DNA from: a bacterium
GTDB taxonomy: Bacteria > Patescibacteriota > UBA1384 > VFKW01
Length of the DNA stretch: 48,145 bases
Assembly: GCA_030647355.1 (NCBI GenBank)
Contig: JAUSIS010000010.1
Coordinates: forward strand, 1-48,145
Direction: 5' to 3'
Shown here piece after piece: positions 1 through 9,548 of this stretch; within the stretch, counting starts at the first letter, position 1, and every line of letters begins with the position of its first letter. The translations under genes were made by a program, and so were the position numbers. A model generated the notes under the pieces. That model made no database searches and was not told where the DNA came from. It was given only the letters and a program-made list of their open reading frames with translations.

Positions 1-1
1 T

Positions 2-322
2 AATTATTTACTAATACGGGAAGGATTTGTGCCAATAAATATTAAATTTATTGATCGAAAAATGTATTACGAAGCGTTCAAAGAATTTGATGAGAAAGGC
101 AAGACTGCTATTATGGAAGAAATGGTTGGAAAAGCGCTAACAAATAGCTACCATAAACGATTGGCGTATCTGGAGGGTAAAAAAATTATTTCTCTTGTCA
201 ATTATGCAAAAGATAATAAAATTTCCCATTCAAACCTTATTAATAAAGCTAATCGTCAAACCATTGAGGCCTTTTTAGAAAAAGGTATTTGGAAAATAGG
301 CATTGATAATAATGAAGAATGA
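2..322 (+). CDS. Fic family protein, C-terminal fragment (5' end outside window)
   Basis: The frame is open to the left edge (NYLLIREGFVPINIKFIDRKMYYEAFKEF...). It resembles the segment following the Fic core (pPI.i...dR..YY.al) plus a C-terminal helical region. The catalytic HxFx(D/E)GNGR motif would lie outside the window. Confidence 0.6.
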   Translation, partial: NYLLIREGFVPINIKFIDRKMYYEAFKEFDEKGKTAIMEEMVGKALTNSYHKRLAYLEGKKIISLVNYAKDNKISHSNLINKANRQTIEAFLEKGIWKIGIDNNEE

Positions 323-398
323 TGTTTTGTAAATTTCTAAGTTATATAAAGAGAAAAACAAATTAAAGGTTGGACTAGAGCTAAATAAAATATTTCCC

Positions 399-427
399 TT
401 GACCAAGCGCCTTTTTGAGAATAGAAT
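399..427 (+). promoter_or_regulatory. Putative sigma70 promoter of the defence operon (TTGACC-N17-TAGAAT)
   Basis: -35 at 399-404, -10 at 422-427, exact 17-nt spacer, upstream of the ATG at 467. Confidence 0.5.
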
Positions 428-466
428 AAAATTAAAGCAGGGGGTAATTTTGTATAGGGATTAAAA

Positions 467-3400
467 ATGAACACAGATTTGACATTCATTACAAATGAAA
501 AAGATCAAAGTCTAAAAGATAGATTCGAGATATTAATCAAAGATACCCGATTTTTTGATTGTTTGGTTGGCTATTTTTATGCCAGTGGTTTTCATGCTCT
601 TTACAAATCATTAGAAAATACTGAAAAAGTTAGAATTCTTATTGGAATCAGCACCAACAAGCAAACCTACAATATGATGCAAAGTGCTAAACAGCCGATT
701 CAGCAACCGCTACAATTTTCAAGCGCCGAAGCTAAACAAGAAATCGAGGGTTTAGTTGAAAAAGAAATGGAAGATTCAGAAGATAATCAAAATACTGCCG
801 AAGGAGTAAGCAAATTTATTGAATGGATAAGAAACCAAAAACTGGAAATTCGGGCGTATCCATCAGAAAAAATTCATGCCAAGCTCTATATTATGACATT
901 TACCGAAGGCGATCGAGACAAGGGTAGAGTTATTACCGGTTCTAGTAATTTCACCCAAGCCGGCTTAATTGATAATTTGGAATTTAATGTTGAACTTAAA
1001 AATAGTGCCGACTACGATTTTGCCAAAAATAAATTTAATGATCTTTGGGAAGATGCTGTTGACGTTAGCGAGAAATATATTGAGACGATTCAAACAAAAA
1101 CATGGTTGAATGACGATATTACGCCGTACGAACTTTATCTTAAATTTTTGTATGAATATTTCAAAGACGAATTAAGCCAAAGTGATGAAGTTTTTATTAA
1201 ATATCTTCCAGCTGAATTTAAAAGATTGGAATATCAAGAACAAGCCGTGTTAAACGCTAAAAAAATTCTCGCAGAATACGGCGGCGTTTTTATTTCAGAC
1301 GTTGTCGGATTAGGTAAAACTTACATCGCCGCTATGCTCACTAATCAATTAGAAGGTAGGACTTTAGTTATTGCTCCACCGGTGCTTTTAGAGAAAAATA
1401 ATCCGGGTTCTTGGCCAAATGTTTTTGAAGATTTTCAAGTTCGCCAGACGCATTTTGAATCAATCGGCAAATTAGATAGTTTAGTTGAACAAGGAACCGA
1501 AAAATATACTAATGTTATTATTGATGAAGCTCATCGTTTCAGAACCGAAAGTAATGTTACCTACGAAAAACTTGCTGAAATTTGCCGAGGTAAACGCGTA
1601 ATTTTAGTTACGGCCACACCATATAATAATTCACCCAAAGATATCCTTAGCCAAATTAAACTTTTTCAAAAAGCGAGGAAAAGCACTATTCCTGGTCTGC
1701 CTGACTTAGAAAGATTTTTTAATAGTTTAGATAAAAAAATTAAAGATTTAGATCGTCAAAAAGATTACGCTGACTATATTAAAACTGTCAAAGAAAATGC
1801 TCAAGAAATTAGAGAAAAGGTTCTTAAATATTTAATGGTTCGCAGGACACGGGCAGAAATCATGGCTTATTTTGGAAAAGATTTGGAAACACAAAATCTG
1901 AAATTTCCCGATATTGAAAAACCGGAACCGTGTTTTTATGAACTAGACGATGATGAAGATAAAGTTTTCACTAAAACAATTCAGTTAGTGACTAAGAATT
2001 TTAATTATGCTCGCTACACACCGCTACTTTATTACAAAGGCCCGCTAGATCAACCAGTTGAGATTGCTCAAAGAAACATGGGTAAATTCATGAAAATCCT
2101 TTTAGTCAAAAGGCTCGAGAGCAGTTTCTATGCATTTAGGCAAACCCTTAATCGCTTTACACATTCTTACGAGCAGTTTATAGCCGAGTTGGAAAAAGGT
2201 AATGTCTATGTTAGCAAAAAATATACTAGTAAACTTTTTGAATTTTTAGAAAATGATGATGATGAAGCTATTCAAAGGCTAATTGATGAAGATAAGGCCG
2301 AAAAGTATACTAGCGACAATTTCAAGCCCGAATTTAAGCAGGATTTAGAAAGTGATCTAAAAACATTAAGAGAAATTCAAGAACTTTGGAAGCAAGTACA
2401 TCGTGATCCAAAATTAGAGTCATTAACCGATAGCCTGAAATCTAAACAAATTCTGAAAGAAAATAAAATTATTATCTTTACCGAATCTAAAGAGACTGCT
2501 CAGTATTTGGCGAAAAATCTTGAAATGTCATTTTCTGGATCAATTCTTCTGTTTACCGGAGAATCCGGACAAGCTATTAGAGATGAAGTTATTGAAAACT
2601 TCGACGCTAAATCACGCAACCAAAGTGATAAATACAGAATCTTAATCACAACTGAGGTTTTGTCTGAAGGTGTAAACCTGCACCGTTCTAATGTAGTTAT
2701 TAATTACGATATTCCCTGGAATCCAACACGGATGATGCAAAGAGTCGGCCGTGTAAATAGAGTTGACACGAAATTTGATAAAATTCATACCTTTAACTTT
2801 TTCCCAACTAAACAAGCTAATGATGAAATCAAGCTTAAGGAAGCGGCTGAAGCAAAAATCAACGCCTTTATTACATTACTTGGTGCCGACGCTCAGCTTT
2901 TAACTGAAGGGGAACCGATCGAACAACACGAATTATTTAATAAACTTACATCTAAAGTAACGCTTACTGGTGAAGATGGCCTCGAGGAAAGCGAGTTAAA
3001 ATATTTACACCTTATAAAAGGTATCCGAGACAAAGATCCTGAAACTTTTGAAAAAATTAAAAGATTGCCTAAAAAAGGCAGAACGGCAAAAGCTCATCAA
3101 GCAGAAAGAGATAGTTTATTAACCTATTTTAGACGAGGCAAACTCCAAAAATTCTTCAAAGCCGATAAAAATGAGGACTCCAAAGAGGTTGATTTTATCT
3201 CAGCGGCAAAACTTTTAGAATCTGATCCACAGACCAAAAAAGAGCAAATACCGAATACATTTTTTACATTGTTAGACAAAAATAAGCAGGCGTTTGCTTT
3301 TAGTACTACAGAAGAATTAGTGGAGACTGACTTACGCGGTGGTCGAGACAGCGCTACCCAAGTTTTAAGAATCATCAGGGCAACTCTAAAAGATCGACGA

Positions 3401-3655
3401 CAATTTACGGATGAACAAGAATTGTACTTGAAAAAAATTATGACTCAGCTTGAAGAGGGAGGGTTACCAAAACAAACGTCAAAAGAAGCATTTAAGGCCC
3501 TTCAGGAAGAATTTAAAACAGGGATTAATCCCCTTAGAATTTTAGCGGTATTACAATCAAAGATTCCGGAAAAGTTACTTGAAAGTCATTACGCTGAAAA
3601 CCAAACTTTCAATTTCGGTAAACGCGAAGTAATACTCTCAGAATATTTGGTCTAA
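467..3655 (+). CDS. PLD-family nuclease domain fused to SNF2/SF2 helicase (restriction/defence type)
   Basis: N-terminal single PLD-like motif (HAKLYI...GSSNFTQAGL). Helicase motifs: DVVGLGKT, IIDEAHRFR, LVTATPYNN, IIFTESKETAQYLAKNL, TTEVLSEGVNLHRSNVVINYDIPWNPTRMMQRVGRVNR. Confidence 0.9.
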   Translation: MNTDLTFITNEKDQSLKDRFEILIKDTRFFDCLVGYFYASGFHALYKSLENTEKVRILIGISTNKQTYNMMQSAKQPIQQPLQFSSAEAKQEIEGLVEKEMEDSEDNQNTAEGVSKFIEWIRNQKLEIRAYPSEKIHAKLYIMTFTEGDRDKGRVITGSSNFTQAGLIDNLEFNVELKNSADYDFAKNKFNDLWEDAVDVSEKYIETIQTKTWLNDDITPYELYLKFLYEYFKDELSQSDEVFIKYLPAEFKRLEYQEQAVLNAKKILAEYGGVFISDVVGLGKTYIAAMLTNQLEGRTLVIAPPVLLEKNNPGSWPNVFEDFQVRQTHFESIGKLDSLVEQGTEKYTNVIIDEAHRFRTESNVTYEKLAEICRGKRVILVTATPYNNSPKDILSQIKLFQKARKSTIPGLPDLERFFNSLDKKIKDLDRQKDYADYIKTVKENAQEIREKVLKYLMVRRTRAEIMAYFGKDLETQNLKFPDIEKPEPCFYELDDDEDKVFTKTIQLVTKNFNYARYTPLLYYKGPLDQPVEIAQRNMGKFMKILLVKRLESSFYAFRQTLNRFTHSYEQFIAELEKGNVYVSKKYTSKLFEFLENDDDEAIQRLIDEDKAEKYTSDNFKPEFKQDLESDLKTLREIQELWKQVHRDPKLESLTDSLKSKQILKENKIIIFTESKETAQYLAKNLEMSFSGSILLFTGESGQAIRDEVIENFDAKSRNQSDKYRILITTEVLSEGVNLHRSNVVINYDIPWNPTRMMQRVGRVNRVDTKFDKIHTFNFFPTKQANDEIKLKEAAEAKINAFITLLGADAQLLTEGEPIEQHELFNKLTSKVTLTGEDGLEESELKYLHLIKGIRDKDPETFEKIKRLPKKGRTAKAHQAERDSLLTYFRRGKLQKFFKADKNEDSKEVDFISAAKLLESDPQTKKEQIPNTFFTLLDKNKQAFAFSTTEELVETDLRGGRDSATQVLRIIRATLKDRRQFTDEQELYLKKIMTQLEEGGLPKQTSKEAFKALQEEFKTGINPLRILAVLQSKIPEKLLESHYAENQTFNFGKREVILSEYLV

Positions 3656-3657
3656 AC

Positions 3658-6600
3658 ATGAATAGAGAAACTTGTTATAAAATTATTAAAGATACTCTTC
3701 AAAGCGGTTTCGATAAGGAGCGGTTCAATTTTTTTATTAAAAACCTTCTCAATGCAATTGATGAATCTAAAGCTTTTCATGCTCGTGGTCATGTCAGAGA
3801 ACAATTTAAACAAACTGCCGGCATAATTAAAACTTACGAAAGAATTGGTACCTACAGTGATCCTGAGGAAAAGAAAATCGATATATTAATTGTCTATCTA
3901 GAAAAAGAAAACTCAATTGATCGGGCAAGAACCACATTACGAAATTTTGTTGCTGATTACTTAAAACAACGAGGTCAAAAAGATGCTGCCTTAGTCGCTT
4001 TTGTTTCGCCAAGCTTTGATGATTGGCGTTTTTCGCTTATTAAAATGGACTATAAGTTTGAGGAAAGTAAAAGCGGTAAAGTCAAAGTTAAAGAAGAATT
4101 TACGCCGGCTCGGCGATGGTCATTTTTGGTCGGAGCGAAAGAAAATTGTCATACCGCTCAAAGTCGTTTAGCACCGCTCATTGAAGATGATTCGCTTAAT
4201 TTGAATCTTCACCAATTAGAAGAAGCTTTCAATATTGAAAAAGTCACCAAAGAATTTTTCGAAAAATATCGGGAATTATTCCTAATTCTTAAAGACAATC
4301 TCGACAAAATGGTTGCCAAGGATTCTAAAATCAAAAACGATTTTCAGGAAAAGGATATTGACACCATTGATTTTGCCAAAAAACTTTTGGGTCAAATCGT
4401 CTTTCTTTATTTCTTGCAAAAGAAGGGTTGGTTTGGCGTTGAACGAGATTCAAACTGGGGTACTGGACCAAAAGACTTTTTACGCCAACTTTTTAAAGGA
4501 AATCATGGCGATTACAAAAACTTTTTTAATGAAATTTTAGAGCCATTATTTTATGAAGCTTTGGCTCGTGAAAGAGATGATAATTATTACGGACGCTTTA
4601 ATTGCAAGATTCCGTTTCTCAATGGTGGTCTTTTTGATCCGATCGGAAATTACGACTGGGTTCACACAGATATTTTATTAGAAAATGAACTGTTTTCGAA
4701 TGAAAATAAAGACTTAAAAACCGGTGATGTTGGCGACGGTATTTTAGATATTTTTGATCGTTATAATTTTACCGTTCGTGAAGATGAGCCGTTAGAAAAA
4801 GAAGTTGCCGTTGATCCAGAAATGCTTGGAAAGGTTTTTGAAAATCTTTTGGAAGTTAAAGACCGTAAATCAAAGGGAACTTATTATACTCCCCGTGAAA
4901 TTGTCCATTATATGTGCGAGCAAAGTTTGATTAACTATTTAGCAACTGAACTTCCAAATATTGGCAAAGAAGATGTTGAAGAATACATCAAAATCGGCGA
5001 CCAAGTATTAGAAAACGAATACTGGGTCGCTCTAAGCGGTGAAAGCGGTACTAAAAAATTCAAAATCAGTCCTACGATTATTGCCAATGCTGAATCAATT
5101 GATAAGAAATTGGCTGATATTAAAGTCTGCGATCCAGCGATTGGTTCCGGGGCATTTCCTGTGGGTATGATGAACGAAATTGTCAACGGGAGAATCGCCT
5201 TAAATCCATATATTAATCAAAAAGAGAATCGTACGGCTTATGATTTTAAAAACGAAGCTATTACAAACTCTTTATATGGTGTTGATATTGACCCCGGAGC
5301 GGTTGAAATTGCCAAACTCCGTTTATGGCTTTCCTTGGTGGTCGACGAGGACGACATTCATCATATCAAACCTCTGCCAAACTTGGACTATAAAATAATG
5401 CAAGGCAATAGCTTACTTGAAGAATTCGAAGGTATTAAACTTTTTGATGAAAAAATTATTCCCCAAGATAAAGCGGATAAAGAAGCTCGGGTCAGATCAG
5501 CTAATGAAAAAATATCCGAATTACAAAGGGAATATATTAAACTTCATTCGTCAGGCAATTTAAGCAAAATAAATGAACAATTAATAAAACAACAAATTAA
5601 AGATCACCAGAAAATTATTGCGAATCAAGAAATTAAACCAAAGACTAGTAATAACATAGATCTTTTCAAGCAGTATGATGAAACAAAAAGGAAGTGGGAC
5701 GAACTAACCGAACTGCATAAAAATATAATCAATGAATCAAATCGTGATGATAAAAATATAATGCTCAATCGTGCCTCGGAACTGGAATGGGAATTTATCG
5801 AAGTAACCTTGAAGCGTGAGGGTAAATTTAATTCGCTAAAAAAGGTTGAACAATTTAGAAAAAATAAAGCTAAGCCATTCTTCCTCTGGCGTTTACACTT
5901 CTCTGATGTTTTCAAGATTAAGAATGGTTTTGATATTGTCATTGCAAATCCGCCATATGTTAACGTTTTTGAACTGGATAAAGACAAAGAATTTGATAAG
6001 AAAATTTATCGCGATAAGTATAAATCCGCTTCAGGGGCATTTGACTTATATATCTTATTTCATGAATGGTGCATCGATCTGGCTAAACAAGATGGAGTTA
6101 TAACTTTGATATCACCCAATAAATATCTGTCCGCGGAATATGCTCAAAAGTTGAGGGAATTCATCGTAAATAACGCGACATTTGTTAATCTTGTTGATTT
6201 ATCTTCAATCAAAGTTTTTGATGCGAGTGTTTATCCAATAGTATCGATATATCAAAAATTCTTAACCAACTACCCCATACAAGTCTTAAAAGGATCTGGT
6301 GAAGTGGGAAACATTCAAATCCTTGGCAATAATGTGTACCAGCAAGACCAGATGAAAACCAGCCCTAAGTTAATTTGGAGTTTCCTTCTTTCTGGATCAT
6401 CCGGTCTATATCAAAAAATAAACAGCCATCATAAAATTACCGATGTTTGCAACGTGACTGCGTCATTTTCCGTAGATGAGGCATATAAGATTAAAAAATT
6501 GGTTTACAATGCTGAACAGCAAAATTCACAATTACCTTGTAAAAAACTAATCATAAGCTCCAATATATATCGTTACTATGTTTTATGGGGCAAGGGGTCA

Positions 6601-7140
6601 GTAAGTTATCTTAAGGATAGATTTCAAAAACCTTTTGTTGCCCTAGATCCAAATATTCTTTCCCAACATAGACTCGATCAGATAAACAACGAGAAGATAA
6701 TAATAGCCGGGATGACTAAAGAACTAAGAGCTTTTTTAGACAGTAATGGCGAATTTGTTGCTGGAATACCTACGGTTTTATTGACTAACTTTAAAACTGA
6801 CAGCAGATACCTTCTAGGATTGATTAATTCAAAACTCTATAATTTTTATTTTCACCTCCTCTTCGGATCATTGTCATTAGCAGGTGGTTATTTGAGAATT
6901 GGTGTTCCACAGATTAACTCCCTCCCATTTATAGAATCTAGTGCTAAAGATAAAAATTTGATTATAAGTTTAACGGAAAGCATTCTTTTGATTACCTCTT
7001 CAAGCGACTATTCTGAAAGTATTGCCAAACAATCTCAGGTTAAAGAATATGAACATCAAATCGACCAAATGGTCTATAAGCTTTATGACTTAACACTGGA
7101 AGAAATTGAAGTTGTGAAGGGAACTATTAAAAATGAATGA
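3658..7140 (+). CDS. Eco57I/TaqI-type N6-adenine DNA methyltransferase with C-terminal specificity region
   Basis: KGTYYTPREIVHYMCEQSL, motif I VCDPAIGSGAFPVGMM, motif IV FDIVIANPPYV; 1160 aa. The C-terminal TaqI-like region (LLGLINSKLYNFYF...INSLPFI) resembles target-recognition domains. Confidence 0.92.
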   Translation: MNRETCYKIIKDTLQSGFDKERFNFFIKNLLNAIDESKAFHARGHVREQFKQTAGIIKTYERIGTYSDPEEKKIDILIVYLEKENSIDRARTTLRNFVADYLKQRGQKDAALVAFVSPSFDDWRFSLIKMDYKFEESKSGKVKVKEEFTPARRWSFLVGAKENCHTAQSRLAPLIEDDSLNLNLHQLEEAFNIEKVTKEFFEKYRELFLILKDNLDKMVAKDSKIKNDFQEKDIDTIDFAKKLLGQIVFLYFLQKKGWFGVERDSNWGTGPKDFLRQLFKGNHGDYKNFFNEILEPLFYEALARERDDNYYGRFNCKIPFLNGGLFDPIGNYDWVHTDILLENELFSNENKDLKTGDVGDGILDIFDRYNFTVREDEPLEKEVAVDPEMLGKVFENLLEVKDRKSKGTYYTPREIVHYMCEQSLINYLATELPNIGKEDVEEYIKIGDQVLENEYWVALSGESGTKKFKISPTIIANAESIDKKLADIKVCDPAIGSGAFPVGMMNEIVNGRIALNPYINQKENRTAYDFKNEAITNSLYGVDIDPGAVEIAKLRLWLSLVVDEDDIHHIKPLPNLDYKIMQGNSLLEEFEGIKLFDEKIIPQDKADKEARVRSANEKISELQREYIKLHSSGNLSKINEQLIKQQIKDHQKIIANQEIKPKTSNNIDLFKQYDETKRKWDELTELHKNIINESNRDDKNIMLNRASELEWEFIEVTLKREGKFNSLKKVEQFRKNKAKPFFLWRLHFSDVFKIKNGFDIVIANPPYVNVFELDKDKEFDKKIYRDKYKSASGAFDLYILFHEWCIDLAKQDGVITLISPNKYLSAEYAQKLREFIVNNATFVNLVDLSSIKVFDASVYPIVSIYQKFLTNYPIQVLKGSGEVGNIQILGNNVYQQDQMKTSPKLIWSFLLSGSSGLYQKINSHHKITDVCNVTASFSVDEAYKIKKLVYNAEQQNSQLPCKKLIISSNIYRYYVLWGKGSVSYLKDRFQKPFVALDPNILSQHRLDQINNEKIIIAGMTKELRAFLDSNGEFVAGIPTVLLTNFKTDSRYLLGLINSKLYNFYFHLLFGSLSLAGGYLRIGVPQINSLPFIESSAKDKNLIISLTESILLITSSSDYSESIAKQSQVKEYEHQIDQMVYKLYDLTLEEIEVVKGTIKNE

Positions 7141-8758
7141 AAAACAATACTACACTGAGCTCAATAGTCATATTACAAAAATTTTAACTTCAACTGCCTC
7201 TAAAAAATTAATTGTTGCTGGGCCTGGAACAGGTAAAACAAGTTTCTTTGAAAAAGCTGTTCATCATTATGGCGGTAATAAAGATGATTATTTAATCCTT
7301 ACCTTTATAAACAATCTAGAAGATGAACTTCAAAAAGACCTTGGCGATTTAGCGAAGGTTTATACATTTCACGGATATTGCCATTATCTTTTAAGGAAAA
7401 ACTCTAGTTTAAGGTATGGACTGCTAGACAATTTTGAATATTATCCAGCATTGATCGAACTTGTTAAGTCTGATTGGAGAATATTAAGCAAAAGTGAAAG
7501 CCCAAAATTTGTGAAACTTATGCGCGATACTTCTGCAGATATATCAACGGATTTTTTCTTAAAAAGAGGAAATTATTACAATGCTGCAGGTTATGACGAC
7601 TCTGTTTTCCGTGTATATAAATCTTTAGACAGCGGAAAAAATATTAGCGAAAAGTACAAGCTAATTATTATTGATGAATATCAAGATTTTAATTTACTTG
7701 AAACCTCCGTATTGTCCAATATCATAGATTCTAATTCAACGCTTGTTGTTGGCGACGATGACCAAGCTCTGTATTGCCAACTTAGAAATTCAGACCCTGA
7801 ATTTATCAGAAGTTTGTTTAAAGGAGAGGATTTTGAAAATTTTGAGTTGCCTTTTTGCCTAAGATGTCCAAGTGCTGTGATATCGGTCTTTACTAAAATT
7901 ATCGAAAACGCAAAAAGAAAAGGCCTACTAAGTAAAAGAATAAATAAAAAATTTAATTTCTTTCCTCCCATTAAAGAAAAGGATAGTAGAAATTATCCAA
8001 AAATTAAGCTAATGATTTCGTCAGTGCAAAGAAAAGGGGCTAATTATTTTGGTAGATATGTTCTAAAAGAACTAGAAAAGATAACTGACGAAGAAATCAA
8101 GGAATCTTTTGAGAAAAACTTTCCCACTGTATTGATAATTGGGCCAACTTATTATCTAAAAAGTCTTATTCCTATTTTTGATGAAGAAAATCTTAAATAC
8201 GAATTCAAAGAAGACAAAACAGGATTAAACGTTAATATTGAAGACGGATTAACGCTAATAAGTGCAGACGAAAGATCTAATTTAGGTTGGCGTATAATCA
8301 TTGAGGCCTGTAAGCCTGAATTCTACACCAAGTGTGTTTCGTCATCTGTAAATAATGATGAGATTTATAGCACCCTTCCGAAAGAATTTACTGAGGATGT
8401 TCTTAAAAAAGCAAAGTCCATGGAAACAAAAGAAGAACCAAATGTCGAACTGAATATTGATAAAACAAAGCCTCTTGTTAAACTAGTTACCTTTGAAGGC
8501 GCAAAAGGCCTATCGGCCCAAATGGTTTTTATTTTGGGGCTACAAAATGGAGATTTACCCAGAAACCCGACAGCCATAATCGATATAGAGGTTTGTAAAT
8601 TTCTTGTCGCTTTGACCAGGACACGAAAACAATGCCATGTCTTATCTACCACAAATTTTGCAGGCAAAAGAGTATATCCATCAGAATTTATTAAATGGAT
8701 GGGTAGTGAAAATTTAGATATTGTAAGGATAGACAAAAATTATTGGCATGCGAAATAA
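7133..8758 (+). CDS. Compact UvrD/PcrA-like SF1 helicase
   Basis: VAGPGTGKTSF (Walker A), TFHGYCHYLL, LIIIDEYQDFNLLE (motif II), LVVGDDDQALY (III), VTFEGAKGLSAQMVFI (V), LVALTRTRK (VI). Overlaps the methyltransferase stop by 8 bp (ATGAATGA). Confidence 0.88.
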   Translation: MNEKQYYTELNSHITKILTSTASKKLIVAGPGTGKTSFFEKAVHHYGGNKDDYLILTFINNLEDELQKDLGDLAKVYTFHGYCHYLLRKNSSLRYGLLDNFEYYPALIELVKSDWRILSKSESPKFVKLMRDTSADISTDFFLKRGNYYNAAGYDDSVFRVYKSLDSGKNISEKYKLIIIDEYQDFNLLETSVLSNIIDSNSTLVVGDDDQALYCQLRNSDPEFIRSLFKGEDFENFELPFCLRCPSAVISVFTKIIENAKRKGLLSKRINKKFNFFPPIKEKDSRNYPKIKLMISSVQRKGANYFGRYVLKELEKITDEEIKESFEKNFPTVLIIGPTYYLKSLIPIFDEENLKYEFKEDKTGLNVNIEDGLTLISADERSNLGWRIIIEACKPEFYTKCVSSSVNNDEIYSTLPKEFTEDVLKKAKSMETKEEPNVELNIDKTKPLVKLVTFEGAKGLSAQMVFILGLQNGDLPRNPTAIIDIEVCKFLVALTRTRKQCHVLSTTNFAGKRVYPSEFIKWMGSENLDIVRIDKNYWHAK

Positions 8759-8780
8759 AAATCATCGAGGAGTCAGTAAG

Positions 8781-9548
8781 ATGAATGAATCAGCAGGCAA
8801 TAAACAAAGTAGAGTTTTTATTAAAGATTTGGATGGGTGCACATGGCAGTTGTTTTCGTTATCTCAGAATAAAAAGGATGGGAGTATTTATCTTGGATCG
8901 CTCGAATTTACAGCATTTGAGTGGCTTACATTTAGAGTAGAAAAAAACAAACTAAAACCCTTTAAGATCGTGCAGAATTCTAGTGGACACCTAAGTGTAC
9001 ACGCCTCTGGACAAACGCGAATTACCTCGAGCGAATATGACGATAAATTAATTATTAATGGTCATCATTTATTAAAAAAGGTTGAAAAAGATATTAGCTT
9101 GCGACATTTGTTTACAATGTTTCCTAGAAAACCAGATAAGGCTCCAAATTCAGAAGCTGGCGCAAGAAAAAGTGATGTGACTGCAAACACTAGTAAAAAA
9201 ATTCGCCCTTTTGTTATTTTAGCCTATGCATTACCCCGCGTCGGTTTTAAGGTAAAGTTTCAAGCGTCATTTTGCATTGATGATTTAGAAACTGAAGATA
9301 TTCCTGGCATTCTAGGAGTAATAACTTTTCCGTTAATTCACCATGATATTTTTATGGTTATATATCGAACAAAATTCATGGATGAATGGCCTAAGAAACA
9401 TATAGTCCAATACACAGATGGAATTATAGTGCCCATGTTTTTTGGTGAATCAGACAGAAAGATTCGTGTAGAATTTAAGATCCCTGAATTTTCATTACAA
9501 AATAATGAATTAGGAATAAAAATTCAGTGCGCAAGAGATGAAATATGA
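8781..9548 (+). CDS. Hypothetical protein of unknown family, defence-operon member
   Basis: ORF with a gaggag SD upstream of ATG 8781; the longer ORF start at 8748 lies inside the helicase gene. Two beta-rich halves appear joined by a charged linker (PDKAPNSEAGARKSDVTANTSKK). No family recognised. Confidence 0.75.
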   Translation: MNESAGNKQSRVFIKDLDGCTWQLFSLSQNKKDGSIYLGSLEFTAFEWLTFRVEKNKLKPFKIVQNSSGHLSVHASGQTRITSSEYDDKLIINGHHLLKKVEKDISLRHLFTMFPRKPDKAPNSEAGARKSDVTANTSKKIRPFVILAYALPRVGFKVKFQASFCIDDLETEDIPGILGVITFPLIHHDIFMVIYRTKFMDEWPKKHIVQYTDGIIVPMFFGESDRKIRVEFKIPEFSLQNNELGIKIQCARDEI

